Shown: positions 1 through 11,667, numbered from the stretch's first letter. The stretch: DNA of 64,000 nucleotides from Watersipora subatra (GCF_963576615.1 NC_088714.1:29198558-29262557); one strand, 5' to 3'. The notes: generated by a model not told the origin, from the sequence alone. Made by a program: numbers and translations.

Positions 1-173
1 CTTCGGGTTAAACTTTGATTTGCTCTATTGCTTAGCTGTACATCGGTTTTATTCGTTCACCAAACGAAGTTTAAGAGTCTGGGCATCATTTTGATACCAA
101 ATATGTGATTGAACAAGAAAGTTTTAACTAACAAATTATGTGATAGATATCAACTGTTTTGAAAATTTGTTGA

Positions 174-309
174 TCGCCATTTTGGAAAAGGTTTATCCGA
201 ACGACGGCGAACCTTTTAAGTGACTTAGATGTGGTAATCAGCTCAAGGGAAGAAAATACCAACAAAAGTAATGTTCAAGAAGAAAATGAAAATTTTCTGA
301 TGGAAGAAG
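174..309 (+). CDS. Putative penultimate exon of a plus-strand gene (left boundary uncertain)
   Basis: An open frame follows a TGA at 171-173 and runs into a strong donor, GAAG|GTAAGT, at 309/310, leaving phase 1. The tail reads acidic and polar (EENENFLMEE). The next candidate exon on this strand (905-996) starts in the matching phase, so the two join as ...MEE-G-EDSQG.... No convincing acceptor was found, so the true start may be inside this interval (for example near 190) or left of the window. The family is not recognised. Support is the donor, phase agreement and protein-like composition only. Confidence 0.35.
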
Positions 310-904
310 GTAAGTTTTAGGTGGCTATTTATAGAATTTTACCGATAAAAAACAATAAAAAGCCGAAAATTTTTTTGTGAATTTCTAACAAACTTTAATC
401 TAACAGTGTACGATATGGACTTTTCATGATACACATGATTATAACATTTTCAATCCAATAAAATTTAGATCTTTTTGCAGCATGAACTCATCACTCTATT
501 ACCCCATAATAAATAATAGTTTTATGATTTCCTTGTAGAACTACAAGATAATAAAAATTTCTTATTTCATTTATATCCAATGGTTCAACCCACAATTAGT
601 CAAGCATATAGTTCTCAACCTCAACATCTACTATAAACTAGCCCCAACCACTAGGCTCTAATATTGGTTGATAGGGGACACTTACCACAGTAATCATCTT
701 CATGACTTTCTGTGTTTATATCTACAGTATCAAAAATATTGGCAATTTGTATTACCAATTGATAGCTGCAGTAGGCTACTTATTTTCAATTTGTTATCAG
801 GTATTTACCCTGAAAAGCTACTAAAGCACAATTTTTTTCTAGGCTGTACGAGAAGTTTGAAAGCAAATAGGTTGCTTACTACCGATCATATTTGCTACAT
901 GAAG

Positions 905-996
905 GTGAAGACAGTCAAGGGCTTGTGAGTGATGATGCCGTTGATGATGAGCCTAGGGCTTCAACACCAATATCTGATGAATACTGCATCAACTAA
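905..996 (+). CDS. Putative terminal exon with stop, plus-strand gene
   Basis: After an AG at 903-904 an exon in phase 1 encodes 29 residues and ends at TAA 994-996. The peptide is strongly acidic and ends in ASTPISDEYCIN. It joins in frame to the donor at 309. The composition (acidic, a TP motif, a short C-terminal tail) resembles the minus-strand terminal exon at 2181-2269, so the two may be tails of related, convergently transcribed genes; that is inference. The polypyrimidine tract before the acceptor is only moderate and no clear AATAAA follows closely. Confidence 0.4.
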
Positions 997-1297
997 CTTA
1001 TAATGGGAGCAAATATGCATGTGTAGTTGGCATCAAATAACTCTCACCGTGTCATCATTTTTTTATGAACACACCCATATTATACATGTATATATTTTTT
1101 CGTTTTCATGCATATTCATTTTTACTGTATTTTTTACAATATATTTTACTGTATTTTTACGCCTATTTTTTTGCTGGTGATTGATTGTCTGTTAGCTGGT
1201 AACTTGAGTATCTTTTTTACGCATAATATATTCATAATAATCTCTGCAATGCATTTCAATATAAATTAACAAATTGTTAAATTATAATTAGATTGTA
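997..1297. other. AT-rich intergenic stretch, nothing recognisable
   Basis: This is 3' flanking sequence of the plus-strand exon. It is AT-rich with no open frame, repeat or RNA that I can support. Confidence 0.5.
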
Positions 1298-1313
1298 TAT
1301 ATATATATTATAT

Positions 1314-1404
<91 letters not shown>
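1298..1404. repeat. (TA)n microsatellite
   Basis: About 100 bp of almost pure TA dinucleotide. The 1405-2020 flank that follows holds no gene I can support. Confidence 0.95.
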
Positions 1405-1406
<2 letters not shown>

Positions 1407-2019
1407 CAGATTATATAATTGATAAAACTGTCAGTGACGTAGTGTTGGTTAGAGGCTAGTAACACCTGTTCTATTGCTTGGAATTGAGAAATCTTGTTTT
1501 ATTTGCAGCTGATAAAGTTTGCTATCAATCTAACATAGCTCCAACAATGTCAGTATCAAAAAACTGCTTGTGAGCTGCTATGAAACATAAAAAACAATTT
1601 TGATCAAAAAAAGTTCACAGATTTATTAGAAATTGTGGTTAGTAGAATTTGTAAAGGTGCACAAGAGTTTATTTCAAATTGTAGCTTAGAATGTCTTTGT
1701 TAAACTGCAAAAAACAAATCAAGATTATTTTGAAAAGAACTCTAGTTATAGTCAATTTTGTGTAGCTCTATTTTAATTGTAAGGCTAGTAAAAAATTAAT
1801 TAGGCTGGGGGAGCAGTCAACCAATAACTAATTAGTCCTGAATGCACAATCCACCTGTTGGTTCATTCCACCACTCTTAACTTTAAAGGTGGATACTGTG
1901 TATTCTTTATTTTGGGCGAGCATGTAGAAAGCAAGCATAGAATACAGAATCACGGACACAAATAAAATCATGTACCATGTTTGTTGAGAATAAACACAGC
2001 TCTTCAGCAATGAACAACA

Positions 2020-2036
2020 ATTTATTTTATTTATAA
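2020..2036 (-). terminator. Candidate polyadenylation signal of the minus-strand gene
   Basis: The plus-strand TTTATTTTATTTA reads as overlapping AATAAA motifs on the minus strand, about 150 bp past the stop codon at 2181. That spacing is plausible for a 3' UTR. Confidence 0.4.
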
Positions 2037-2180
2037 ATGTAATTACAAATACCGTATATAAAACAACATTCAACTTGACAGTGTTGACTGCAATTCTACA
2101 TACATCTACAAATAAATTGCGTGCTTATTAATAACTAACATGGAAGAAGTAAGCAGCTTACTTCTAATAGTTATATTCTT

Positions 2181-2269
2181 CTAATGTAGTGTATCAGAGC
2201 ATTGCCAATCATCGGATTTCGATGATGTTGGTGTTAAAACTTCCAAATCAGCATCCTCGGTGTTTTCAC
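2181..2269 (-). CDS. Putative terminal exon, minus strand (acidic C-terminal tail)
   Basis: An acceptor (CATTGGTAG|GTGAAAAC) opens a phase-1 exon whose peptide starts GENTEDADLEV and ends in SDDWQCSDTLH before TAG at 2181-2183. A candidate poly(A) signal lies 150 bp further on. It is the most downstream coding-looking segment on the strand of the GTPase gene and takes the same phase (1) in which exon 13911-14052 exits, so it may be that gene's last exon. Exons between are not identified, so the link is inference. It could belong to a separate gene. Confidence 0.4.
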
Positions 2270-3450
2270 CTACCAATGATGACAAAAATCAATTAGAGTA
2301 CGAACTACAAACTAAACAGAAACATAAAATATAGAGCAGTCCGCGAACATGAGGAGAGTGAACAGCGAAGAGTAAAATTTTGCAAGCATCAATGTCTATA
2401 TCAGTAATTGTCATTCTAAAAGCTTTGAACAACATCTACATTATATCATAAAATTTTGTTCTTGAGAGCTTCAAAAAAATAACGCACATTATTAAAATGA
2501 TAGATTTTATTTAAGGCCAGGTAGTTAGTTAAGTGCATACTGGAAACAAAACTCCTAATGATAAGGAATTAATTATTACAATTAAAAAAATAATGCAACT
2601 GACAAAGTGTATGGTTTGGAAATTATCATTGACAGTCATAACAAACATGAAAATTTTGAGTTCGAGTTTTGAATAAATAATATTTTCATTAATTCTGCTG
2701 CTTAGCTAGGATTTCCTCTTCATTTAAATTTATAAAAAAATAGTACGGACACTAAAGCTGTAATAACTGGCAAGTCAATGTAGACGGCTGTCCATCTGAT
2801 TAGCATCAATCTTTATTGAATAAATAATAAAAAATTGATGACTCCCACCCATGCATATGATAGATTTAGACTTACAGATTAGAATAAAAAATCAAATGCT
2901 TCCCAGCCATACCAACTAACGCTCCAAGGGGGGGTCCTACCACACAAAGTTGTCGTCAGAATAGTCACTTTTAAAATCACTGTTGTCACTTTTAAAATCA
3001 CTGTCACCTTTTTTCCAGTTGGTAACCAAAACAACCTCTTTCTTAACATTCGTTATGTTAATACAAATATCCTTTCTGGTGGCACTGGGTTGCGTTAAAA
3101 ACCTGAAACTTGCTCAGCTTGAACTTCTGCTAACAAAAAGCATGGCTCAACCAGCGACCTTCACAAACTTATTAGTTATGTTCGGGAGCGTTGCTAATTA
3201 CTCCGCGAAGCGTGACAGCCGTCTCAGGCTTTTAGGGCTACATTTCTTGTACTGAAAATAGACCGAGATTGTCTTTAATAATCACTGTTAATAACAGACT
3301 TGGAAAAGGATTTTCTGTCAATGTTGTGGCATTTCGTTGATGTTTACTCTAATTATTTGGCAGTCTATAAATGCTGGACCAGATGCTTCAAACCTAAACT
3401 AGTGAAGTTTCGGTTGAACGTGTTGATTTATGGACAAATAATAAGTTAGT
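2270..3450. other. Non-coding stretch, no supported feature
   Basis: AT-rich sequence without a supported exon. An open frame at 2983-3255 on the plus strand has no recognisable protein features and no flanking signals, and is treated as chance. Confidence 0.4.
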
Positions 3451-4193
3451 AAAGGTACGACTACACGTAACAACCTTTTCGTTGGTTCTAACCGAAATCA
3501 CGAAATGATTGAAACACACAGAATTATTCTGCGCTGCTAGAATCGTGCTAGCGAGCACGATTCCAGAAGCTTTTGCAATGAGTATAGTCCAAGAGACGTA
3601 TAATGATGCACAATAAAAGTATAAGTGCAATTCAACATAGTGCACACGCTGCAACTGCTTAGATTGCATTATTGTAAGTATTTATTGTTTGGACGCTATA
3701 GCTTCAAATTGTTTATTTTTAATTATATTTCCTTTTAAGCATCAAAAGTTTTGTGGTAGAAAATGTTGCCATCTTTAGCGCAATCAAGTCGGTTGCATCT
3801 TATTTACTATGGTGAATTTCCGTAAAATTTTTCTTGCGTGTCCCATTATGTTTTTGGGCTACATAAATTTTAAAATTTGCTAGAGTCGTGCTCGCTCACC
3901 AACAATAGCGCAACTTAAACAGTTACATCGTGTGTTCTATGTTGAATTGCTTTCGTACATTTATTGTGTGTCGCGATACATGTATTGGACTATACTAATT
4001 GCTAAAGCTGCTAGAATCGTGCTCGCTAATAATTTGTTTACCTACTCTGTTAAAAGCGTTTTGTCGACAAACTCGGTGGGCATGCACAGCTCAAATAATT
4101 CTGTGAATTTCCACCGATTAATTCTGCGTTTTTTTGTGATTTTGGCCAGAACTCAGAGCCAACGAAAAATTTGTTAGGTGTAGCCATACCTTT
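3451..4193. mobile_element. Foldback MITE with long terminal inverted repeats
   Basis: The left end AAAGGTACGACTACACGTAA (3451) is matched inverted at the right end (ACCTTT at 4188-4193), with inversion continuing inward through CGTTGGTTCT and through GCTAGAATCGTGCT-type blocks near 3540 and 4010. The two arms therefore encode look-alike peptides in opposite frames (both contain WTILIAKA). No transposase is present, so this is a non-autonomous DNA element. The superfamily is not assigned because the target-site duplication is ambiguous. Confidence 0.75.
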
Positions 4194-4240
4194 AGTAATC
4201 CGATTACTAAAGGTACAGCTACACGTAACAAATTTTTCGA
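4166..4240. repeat. Perfect-looking hairpin formed by two abutting element ends
   Basis: The right end of the preceding MITE is followed after 3 bp by a fresh left end (ACTAAAGGTACAGCTACACG). This gives arms of about 33 bp around position 4202. Only a stub of the second copy is present. Confidence 0.65.
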
Positions 4241-4814
4241 TTAGGATTACTTTAATCCTACAGACTTACATAATCTCCAACACCTCGTCACCTACATTAA
4301 TAAATGGTCGTCTCGTCTGTCACTTTTTAAATATCCCTGTCATCGGGTCGTCAGAATCGTCACAAAACATCGGAGGACCCCCACCAAGTCCCGACACAAA
4401 CCTTAAGTGTGACCACTCATGCCCTAACATTGAGTATAATAAGAAACAATGAAAGCATTTACCTTCTGCGATACTCTCGCCGTTCTTTCTAGCATGACGA
4501 CTCTTCTTCCTGCAAAGAATGGCTCCCTGCGACGAAACATCATCTTCATCCACCAATCAATCTGCTCTATTTCGGCGCCCCTTTTACCATGGGACAACGG
4601 TTGCTTGGTCTACCTGAGTGCGTACCGATACCGCATGAATGTTCACATAATTGTTCGGAATTCTCGGTGCGTGAACAACCGCACCGCGCGGTTTCATTGT
4701 GACGTTTTGACCGCTAGGTTTTAAAAGCAAGTACCGCGAAAAAAACAGTAATACCGACATACCGCCCAGCTTTAACGTAAACAGCTGATCAATTACACGC
4801 AGTTGGATTTGAAT

Positions 4815-5135
4815 GTTATCCTGTGGGTAAAATAATCCAAGTTCTTTATTTAACTGCTCAGTCAAGCCTGCCCCTAAAGATAAGCATTCTCATCACCCTC
4901 AAGTACCAACATATGAACCGAGAAAACCTCTTCTACTCATCCAACAGTACAGTATATTGAGAGTCAATTTACTGAACAACAACAAGCCTATTAATTCATG
5001 AAATCAACAAATGTGACCTATGAAGTGTTTGAGAAATAAGTGGGCTATTGTTAGTGCGCTTTTAAAAAGATTCCACTATCAGTCAAATACTATGTAGATG
5101 TAGTTATTCAAAAGAACAGCAGAATTGCAACTCAG
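4815..5135. repeat. Diverged segmental duplicate, copy 1 (partner 5757-6085)
   Basis: TAAGCATTCTCATCACCCTC occurs at 4881 and again at 5823 (offset 942), and similarity continues on both sides to the shared AATACTATGTAGATGT block. On the minus strand copy 1 keeps an open, protein-like frame (TEQLNKELGLFYPQDN) after an AG, while copy 2 has stops in the same frame. This could be a decayed duplicated exon of the minus-strand gene or an unclassified repeat. Confidence 0.5.
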
Positions 5136-5756
5136 AGAAGGAAGAAATGAAATCTAATCTTGAACCTGCCGTCAAAGTAAAATACCACAAATGCTAGCCC
5201 GTGTATTATCTAGAGATGCAAAAAAGTTTATTATGTTCATTTAAATTTTCTTCAATAATATCATATAAAAATACTCCTCTCTTCTCACAAACTATAATTA
5301 CACCTAAACACAATCCATTTGATCGACTAAATTACATCTATTATTTTTGTTATGTCTACTAAACCTTTTGAGATCAGGGCCACATGTTTCCTAAAAACCC
5401 AAAAACAAAGCCAACAGACACGGCTGCGTTAAAGCTGCTATAACTTACTTCTATATATACTTCCATATATACTTTGCATATACCACTATAACAACAGTAA
5501 ACAATGAAACAACAGTTAATAACCTTCATTATTCAAATTAATCACTTAGACTGTGAGATCATGAACTAGCACATCAAGAAAACCTGCAAGCTATCTAGCC
5601 ATAAAATGTGGTCATCCCAGTAGGATCTTGACAACTTTGTAGATTGCCTGAGATCTGGTGCACCTCAAAGTGCTGCTCGTAATGACAGTTACAGTAATAA
5701 CTAAAATCAGTAAAAAATCAATCATTTGGTCATGGAGAAGCAGTTTGAGTTGACCA

Positions 5757-6085
5757 ATGTTATACTGCATGTACAATTATCCAAGTTTATTATTTACCTG
5801 CTTAGTCAGACTGCCCTAAAGATAAGCATTCTCATCACCCTCAAATACCAACAAATAGACACAGAAAACCTCTTCCACTCATCCGATAATACAGTATATC
5901 AACCAACATGCCATATCATCTCTTGACTGCAAGACATTATTGAGAGTTAATTTACTCAATTACATCAAGCCCCTCAGTTCATTGAAACAACAGAGGTGAC
6001 TTCTGAATTGTTTAATAAATGAGTGAATGAACTTCGGAAAAAATTATGTCATCAACTAAATACTATGTAGATGTCATTGTCCAAA
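5757..6085. repeat. Diverged segmental duplicate, copy 2
   Basis: Partner of 4815-5135, about 80 percent alike by eye with small indels, and interrupted in the frame that is open in copy 1. The intervening 5136-5756 and the following 6086-6458 hold nothing I can name. Confidence 0.5.
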
Positions 6086-6458
6086 GAGATACAAATTTTT
6101 GTGAATTGCCACGCTGCAAAGAAAGCACACTCACAGTCTCATTTAAGAAGAGCACTAAGGCTACAATGTGTAACATCTAGGGAACAAGTTTCAATTATGA
6201 ATCTGCTAGCTGAGTACCCGGCGGTACACGAATAATAGAAAGTTTTCGCAAAGAAAATTTAGCATTCATTGCTAAATTTACATGTAGTTGAACAACTTAA
6301 GCTAGTAACCTAAACTAGAAACTTTTACTACAATAAGAGTCATGTATGAAGCTGTTCAAAGGCAGATTGCTTATAATCATTAATTTATTATAGTCGTTTC
6401 GTTATACCTCAAGAGTAACGTTAAGTGTGCTTATAGTAACCAATAGTATTTTCGCCAG

Positions 6459-6604
6459 CTGCATAAGTATGTGAAACTTGCTGTAATTAATCTGCATAAG
6501 TATGTGAAACTTGTTGTAATTAATCTGCATAAGTATGTGAAACTTGTTGTAATTAATCTGCATAAGTATGTGAAACTTGTTGTAATTAATCTGCATAAGT
6601 ATGT
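6459..6604. repeat. 33-bp minisatellite, about 4.5 copies
   Basis: CTGCATAAGTATGTGAAACT recurs at 6459, 6492, 6525, 6558 and 6591, a strict 33-bp period with one or two substitutions. The open frame across it exists only because the period is divisible by three. Confidence 0.9.
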
Positions 6605-6659
6605 GTATAATTAGCATATAATATGGCGATGACATAATAAAATAATATTATAATAATAT

Positions 6660-6735
6660 TGCAAATTGGACAGCGCCCCTGTCTGCAGAACTTGACGTTC
6701 TGAGTTCAAATCCAGTGCGAAGCAGTTTTTCATTG
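6660..6735 (+). mobile_element. tRNA-derived SINE fragment
   Basis: The block contains GACAGCGCCCCTGTCTGCAG followed by an arm-like CAGAACTTGACGTTCTG and a Pol III B-box-like GAGTTCAAATCC, then a T-run. This is the layout of a tRNA-related SINE head. It does not fold as a full cloverleaf and is not a working tRNA. Confidence 0.5.
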
Positions 6736-6807
6736 CTAGATTTAACTCACTATTATTAGACACATGAACGACGTACAGATCGACAAACAATAATACATAT
6801 ATACATA

Positions 6808-8132
6808 CAGTGAAACTCGGATAACTCGCCCTCGGATATCTCGAACACATGGGTAACTCGAACGGATTTGTTTGGTCCGTTCCCACGCAATAATAAATTG
6901 CTTCAGAAAACTCGACCTTAACTTCGTTAACTTGAACAGTTTTTTTGCCCAACGGCCACCGAGACGGTTGTTATCGCTTTTGAATATCACTTTATTCCAA
7001 GCCATAAAGATAAACAACAATTTTTAGTAGTTCTTAGGCGTCATTATTACCACTATCGGCAAAATATTTTCGTTAACAACTTTTCTAAAGGTTTGCAAAA
7101 AATCAAATTTTACTAAACATCCGCTTGGGGATAGCCCTCCGCAAGCAAGAAGAAGCGAAGTAATCTTCAGATAAACTTAAAGAAAAATCAGCAAAACTGG
7201 TTTTTGTTAAAACGCTCAAAAGAAAAATATGACTTTTTTTCTGAGTGTTTCAACCGCGATCAGGTTTTGCATATTTTAATTTGAAAACATCCTGGCAGTC
7301 ACATCACCTAAAACAAACGAATCTCAAGTAATAAAAGGAAAATATTTATACTTTCTGGTAAAAATTGTTCAAACATTACATGAGAGGTTCCTTAACTTGC
7401 AACTGTGAGGGGGTGCTGTCCTTACACTTATGGGTTCGGCGTGAAACAAGACGTTCACTCTAAGTATTAAGCGAGATATTATATTTGAGTCAGATACCGT
7501 GTGTACATAGCAATCACTTGTAAAATAACTGTTGATATAAAGCTAAAAACCGTTCTTGTATGCAAAAACTATGACAGCAAGATTGGCATCAAAGTATAAA
7601 CATCGCCAAACACAACTTGGTATATGTGGCGCGCAACATTAGACAAAATATAGATTGTATGTTTTTAGACACCGATGGCACGACAAAAGTTCACAGGAGA
7701 ATATATCATTAAGTATGATGAAATGTATCAAGAATAAATATTGAAGGCAGAGACAGGATGAGATTGTTGGCTTTAGACATTGTTCATAGTAATTAGTGTC
7801 AGCAATGACTGTCAATATAAATAAAACAGTAAACATTGCATAGCTTGTGTAAATGAGTGTAGTTCTTGGAATGTTACGGCGTTGTTACTATAATGAGATA
7901 ACGGATGTCGTATAAGGCTGACATATTCAGGTCAACTCGGGCGGTCTTCTTTGCTGAGATATAATATCTTATACAACAAGCAATCAATGATTTTGATTTA
8001 TATATAGTTTGTATATGTACTGATAAATACAATAATACATGCACTTGTGACAGTGTTCTCATAACTTGAACGCTCTGATAACTCGAACACTTTCTCTCGA
8101 TCCCGTGAAGGTCGAGTTAGCCGAGTTTACTG
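6808..8132. mobile_element. Tigger/pogo-like non-autonomous DNA transposon (TA target)
   Basis: CAGTGAAACTCGGATAACTCG-type terminus at 6808 and its inverted partner ending CCGAGTTTACTG at 8132 are each flanked by TA (6806-6807 and 8133-8134). TA duplication plus a CAGT-starting terminus with ACTCG repeats is typical of Tc1/mariner-Tigger elements. The 1.3-kb interior has no long open frame and no recognisable transposase. Confidence 0.75.
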
Positions 8133-8234
8133 TATATATATATATATATATATATACATAAATAAATACATGTATATATATATATATGTATATATATATA
8201 CATAAATAAATATATGTATATATATATATATATA
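8133..8234. repeat. (TA)n/TATATACATAAATAAA microsatellite at the LINE 3' end
   Basis: Imperfect TA repeats with two TACATAAATAAATA interruptions. They abut the 3' end of the minus-strand LINE. Confidence 0.85.
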
Positions 8235-8296
8235 AAATTGTTTCCTCACCCCGGATACCTCGTATGGGTGGTAAATTCTGCTCTAACTCGGGTCTC

Positions 8297-8834
8297 CTAC
8301 CAGAGACCTGGGAGTTTGAGCACTCGCCTCAAGATCTTAGCTGTTACCAATAGCGCACTTTTCTGCAACTCACTTGAGTTGATTGTTGTTGGTATTTGGG
8401 CAAGCCACATTTTATGCGCCAGTGTTATTGCCCCCAGTGCCCCAATGACTACTGGGATTACAGTTGTTCTTCCATTCCAGCATTTTTCAATTTCTTCTCC
8501 AAGAGGGAGATATTTATCTACCTTTTCTTTTTCTTTGCTGGCTACGTTGTAGTCATTGGGTACTGCTATATCTATTATAGTAGCCCTCTTGTTCTCCTTG
8601 TCTACCACCACTATATCTGGTTGGTTTGCTAGGACATGCTTGTCAGTTTGGATGTAGAAGTCCCAGAGGATCTTAGCGCGGTCATTTTCATTGACCTTAC
8701 CAGGAGCTTCCCACCAGTGTTGTGGTTTATTAAGGCCATACTTATCACATAGACTTCTATACACAACATCTGCGACATGATTATGCCGCTCAGTGTATGC
8801 GTTCCCTGCTAGCTGCTTGCATCCACTGATGATG
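8297..8834 (-). pseudogene. LINE restriction-like endonuclease domain
   Basis: The motif QPDIVVVDKENK followed by IIDIAVPND and a KEKEKVDKY stretch is the PD-(D/E)-type core of the RLE nuclease that nicks the target in R2-like elements. The conserved C-terminal region PVVIGALGAI follows, then the tail ending LRRVLKLPG. Just upstream a zinc-knuckle CRLCKDAPETI-(stop)-HIISGC is split by an in-frame TAA, showing that the domain was continuous with the RT frame and is now inactivated. Confidence 0.8.
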
Positions 8835-8836
8835 TG

Positions 8837-9730
8837 TTAGATGGTCTCAGGTGCATCTTTGCACAGTCTGCATCTAGGATCGTCTCTAGTGTGATAGATT
8901 TCCGTTTGGAGTTGCCTTGTTGGGAGCACTTGCTCCTGGGCTGCCGTGATTAGCAGTTCTGTATTGGCCATTAGGTTTCCTTTGTTCAGCCACATATATG
9001 TCTGGTAAAAATCGCCAACCTTAGATATTTGTTGGTGGTAAGCACCATGAAGAGGTTTCGTGTGCCAGTCAATTTCCTCATCATCAGGGCGTAGGTCCGT
9101 TGAAAGAGCAGCCGATTGAAAGTCAGCTAGCAACTTATCTGAGATGGCCATGGATGCTGTATATGCTTTGATGCTTTGCTCCTCCTCTTTCACTGTCTGC
9201 TGTACACTTTTGAGTCTCCTACCGCCATCTTTCCTATCAAGATACAATCTAGTAGTATAAGATTTTGGGTGGAGTGCTCCATGCATGGTCAGCAGTTTAC
9301 GAGTTGCTTTATCTGTTTCTTTGATGGCTTCCTCAGTCCACTTTATTATGCCTGCTGGATATCTTATTACTGGCAGCGCGTAGGTATTTATTGCCATGAC
9401 TTGGTTCTTGGCATTGAGCCGGCTCTGTAAGACCTGCCGAAGGCGATTCTTGTATTTGGTAATGGCTTTGTGACGTACCTCGGCTTCGTGGTTGATGTTG
9501 CTTTGCATAATCCCCAAGTACTTGTACCCTTCTTCTATATTTTTGATGGTACTATTTGGCATTATTAGGCCATCTGTGAGCATAGAATGGCCTTTCTTAA
9601 GAATTAGCTTTCCACATTTCTCAATACCGAAGGTCATTCCGATGTCCTTGCTGTATACCTGAGGGAGGTGTATTAGCAAATCAATGTCCCTTTCTTTGTT
9701 TGCGTACAGCTTGATGTCATCCATGTACAA
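8837..9730 (-). pseudogene. LINE reverse transcriptase, C-terminal part (YMDD) and thumb/linker
   Basis: The frame opens at the catalytic motif LYMDDIKLYAN, with YMDD as the RT motif C metal ligands. It continues through the thumb (YKYLGIMQ) and the conserved linker block RLYLDRKDGGRRLKSVQQ to the CxxC of a zinc knuckle at the end. It is separated from motif A by a frameshift upstream and ends at an in-frame stop, so no functional protein is made. Confidence 0.85.
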
Positions 9731-9848
9731 GAGGTGGTTTATCTTGGTGCAACTTTTAAACTAGTACCCGTATTGAGTCTCATCCAGCATATTGCTAAGA
9801 GGGTTTAGGCATATGCAGAAGAGCAGCGGTGAGTAAGCACCGCTCTTC

Positions 9849-10682
9849 TTATGCAGAAGAGCAGCGGTGATAAGGAGTCACCTTGATAGATGCCTCGCTT
9901 AATTTGTACACTCGCCAGATTTTGCCATTAGCCTCCAGTTCCGTCTTCCATTTGGTCATTGACATCTTGATGAATGCCACAAGAGCAGGGTGAACATTGT
10001 ACATACTGAGGCACTTAAGTATCCAAGTATGGGGAATTGAGTCATAGGCCTTTTTGTAGTCAATCCAAGCCATGGCAAGATTGGTTTGCCTTTTCCTGCT
10101 GTCTTGACAGACCGTCCGATCCACCAGTAACTGATGTTTAGCTCATTGGGTGTTGCACCCAATTCCTTTTTGAGCACTGGTCATATAGTGACTCATGTGC
10201 TCTTCCAGTTTGTCTGCAACTATTCCTGAGAGCAGTTTCCAAGTGGTGGGCAAGCACGTTATTGGTCGATAGTTTTTGGGAATCGGCCCCTGCTTTGGAT
10301 CTTTTATCAGAAGTACAGTTCGTCCTTTGGTCAGCCATTCTGGATGGTCACCTTGTTCTACATGTATTAGGCATTCCATCTGCTTAGCCATTCTAGTGTG
10401 AAGTGATGTCAATTTCTTTAACCAGAAGGCTTGAATCATGTCATGGCCAGATGCTGCCCAATTCTTCATACGCTGCACTCTGCTCTTGATGTCCTCTATG
10501 CTGATGGTGAGTCCTTGCTGAGCCACAGTGTGTTGATGGCTCTCTTTAAGCCTCTTCAGCCAATTAGCAGTGGTGTTATGAGTAGTCTCTTTCTCCCAGA
10601 TGTCCTTCCAGAACTTTGAAGTGCTAGATCGGAGAGGCTCAGACATTGGCCTCCACAGTTCACCTTTGAACTGGGAATACAC
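9849..10682 (-). pseudogene. LINE reverse transcriptase, N-terminal part (motifs 0-A)
   Basis: Two same-frame pieces are separated by a stop near 10142. The upstream piece has the RT approach region (WLTKGRTVLLIKDP, then NYRPITCLPTTWKLL, motif 1-2). The downstream piece has motif A, MAWIDYKKAYDSIPHTW, with the first catalytic Asp. The reading frame is lost near 9850 at a short duplication, before motif B. Confidence 0.85.
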
Positions 10683-10756
10683 TCTAGATGAATTATTGAT
10701 GAACAGTTTAGTTTGTTCATTCTCTTGTTATCCCGCTCTTTGGTGTACCGCTTCAG

Positions 10757-11660
10757 TCATGCCGAGAGTGCTACTAGCTGCTGTTTGGCAGATTCTAGAG
10801 CTTCTATTGTGGCTTTCCTTTTTGGACGCTCCAAACTGTAGTTAGATCTCTCACTGAGCCTACTAACTTTCTTGCGCAAGTCCTTGATCTTATTTTGTAG
10901 CCTCAGCTGCCAGGATGGAATGGCTTGAAGCCTTGTTGGCATTGGCTTAATATCCATCTCTTCCAAGATGACGGTTGCTGTACTGTAGATTAAGGCATTA
11001 GTCTCACTGATTGATCCAGTTGAGATCGACTCCAGTGCCAAGTTGATGTCTTCTAACAGCTTCTTAGGTATGGCCTTGCTAATTCTCCGTAGTGGTACCC
11101 TGCTTCCATAATCATTAGCAGCTGACATCTTGTTGATGATATTTTCCGCAAGCTCTTTCACCCTTGGGTCAAGGTCCAAGTGCATGTCTTTTTCAACCCG
11201 TGAGTCAACACATGATCGTGTATGTGTGACAGTGTGTGTTGATATGCACTCCTCGTTGGTTGAGGTTACTTGGGTAAACTGTTTTCAAACTAATTTCATC
11301 TACATGTACCTCAAGTTCCGATATGAGGTGCCGCTTGATTATGTTACTCCTCTGAGCTACAAGTTGCTTAGCGGTTAGTGGCAATTCAGGGCGCATGTTT
11401 ATCCACAGTTGCCGCATCCTTCCCATATAGCCTCACTTTTGAGGTTCACTCATAAAGTAGCACTGCATGAGGTCCGTGTTATCAGTCCGAGTCCATTTCA
11501 TCCGTTTTGAACCAGTAGCCCATTTTTCACTGCCTTGTCCTGGTTCAGCTACAGGCAGTGCGGACCTTGTTTGACCGGGCGACGCCCGAGCCGGCATGGC
11601 TTTGGTTATTGCACTCATCGTAGAGGTTGTAGACACTATACAAGCAAGGGTCTTGTCCAA
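10757..11660 (-). pseudogene. LINE N-terminal region, Myb-like DNA-binding segment
   Basis: The first segment contains RMKWTRTDNTDLMQCYF, and after an in-frame TGA it continues GYMGRMRQLWINMRPELPL, then QRSNIIKRHLISELE. This is the tryptophan-spaced Myb/SANT-like start seen in related elements. After a frameshift a second, lysine/leucine-rich helical segment follows (KIKDLRKKVSRLSER). Such N-termini bind target DNA in R2-type elements; that role is inferred here. Confidence 0.65.
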
Positions 11661-11667
11661 GGACCAC

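Larger units (their letters stand above)
8235..11667 (-). mobile_element. Degenerate RLE-type LINE (R2 superclade), near full length
   Basis: Read on the minus strand, the element runs from an N-terminal Myb-like region through a reverse transcriptase and a CCHC knuckle to a C-terminal restriction-like endonuclease. This is the order of R2/R4/NeSL/Hero-type non-LTR retrotransposons, which lack an N-terminal APE nuclease. The frame is broken by stops near 11430, 10142 and 8838 and by frameshifts near 11190, 10700 and 9740-9850, so it is dead. The shift near 9850 coincides with a local duplication (TATGCAGAAGAGCAGCGGTGA at about 9812 and 9849). The element is bounded on both sides by (TA)n tracts. 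Clade assignment within the superclade is uncertain without alignment. Confidence 0.85.

Noticed and set aside
3394-4177. Two frames sharing WTILIAKA
   Set aside because: They are opposite arms of a foldback MITE, not paralogous genes.
4460-4615. Minus-strand exon-like frame (EIEQIDWWMKMMFRRREPF) before AAG|GTAAAT
   Set aside because: It looks protein-like, but no good acceptor was found, the phase does not link to neighbours, and no family is recognisable.
6660-6735. A functional tRNA gene
   Set aside because: B-box-like and arm-like sequences are present but no complete cloverleaf or acceptor stem; a SINE fragment is more likely.
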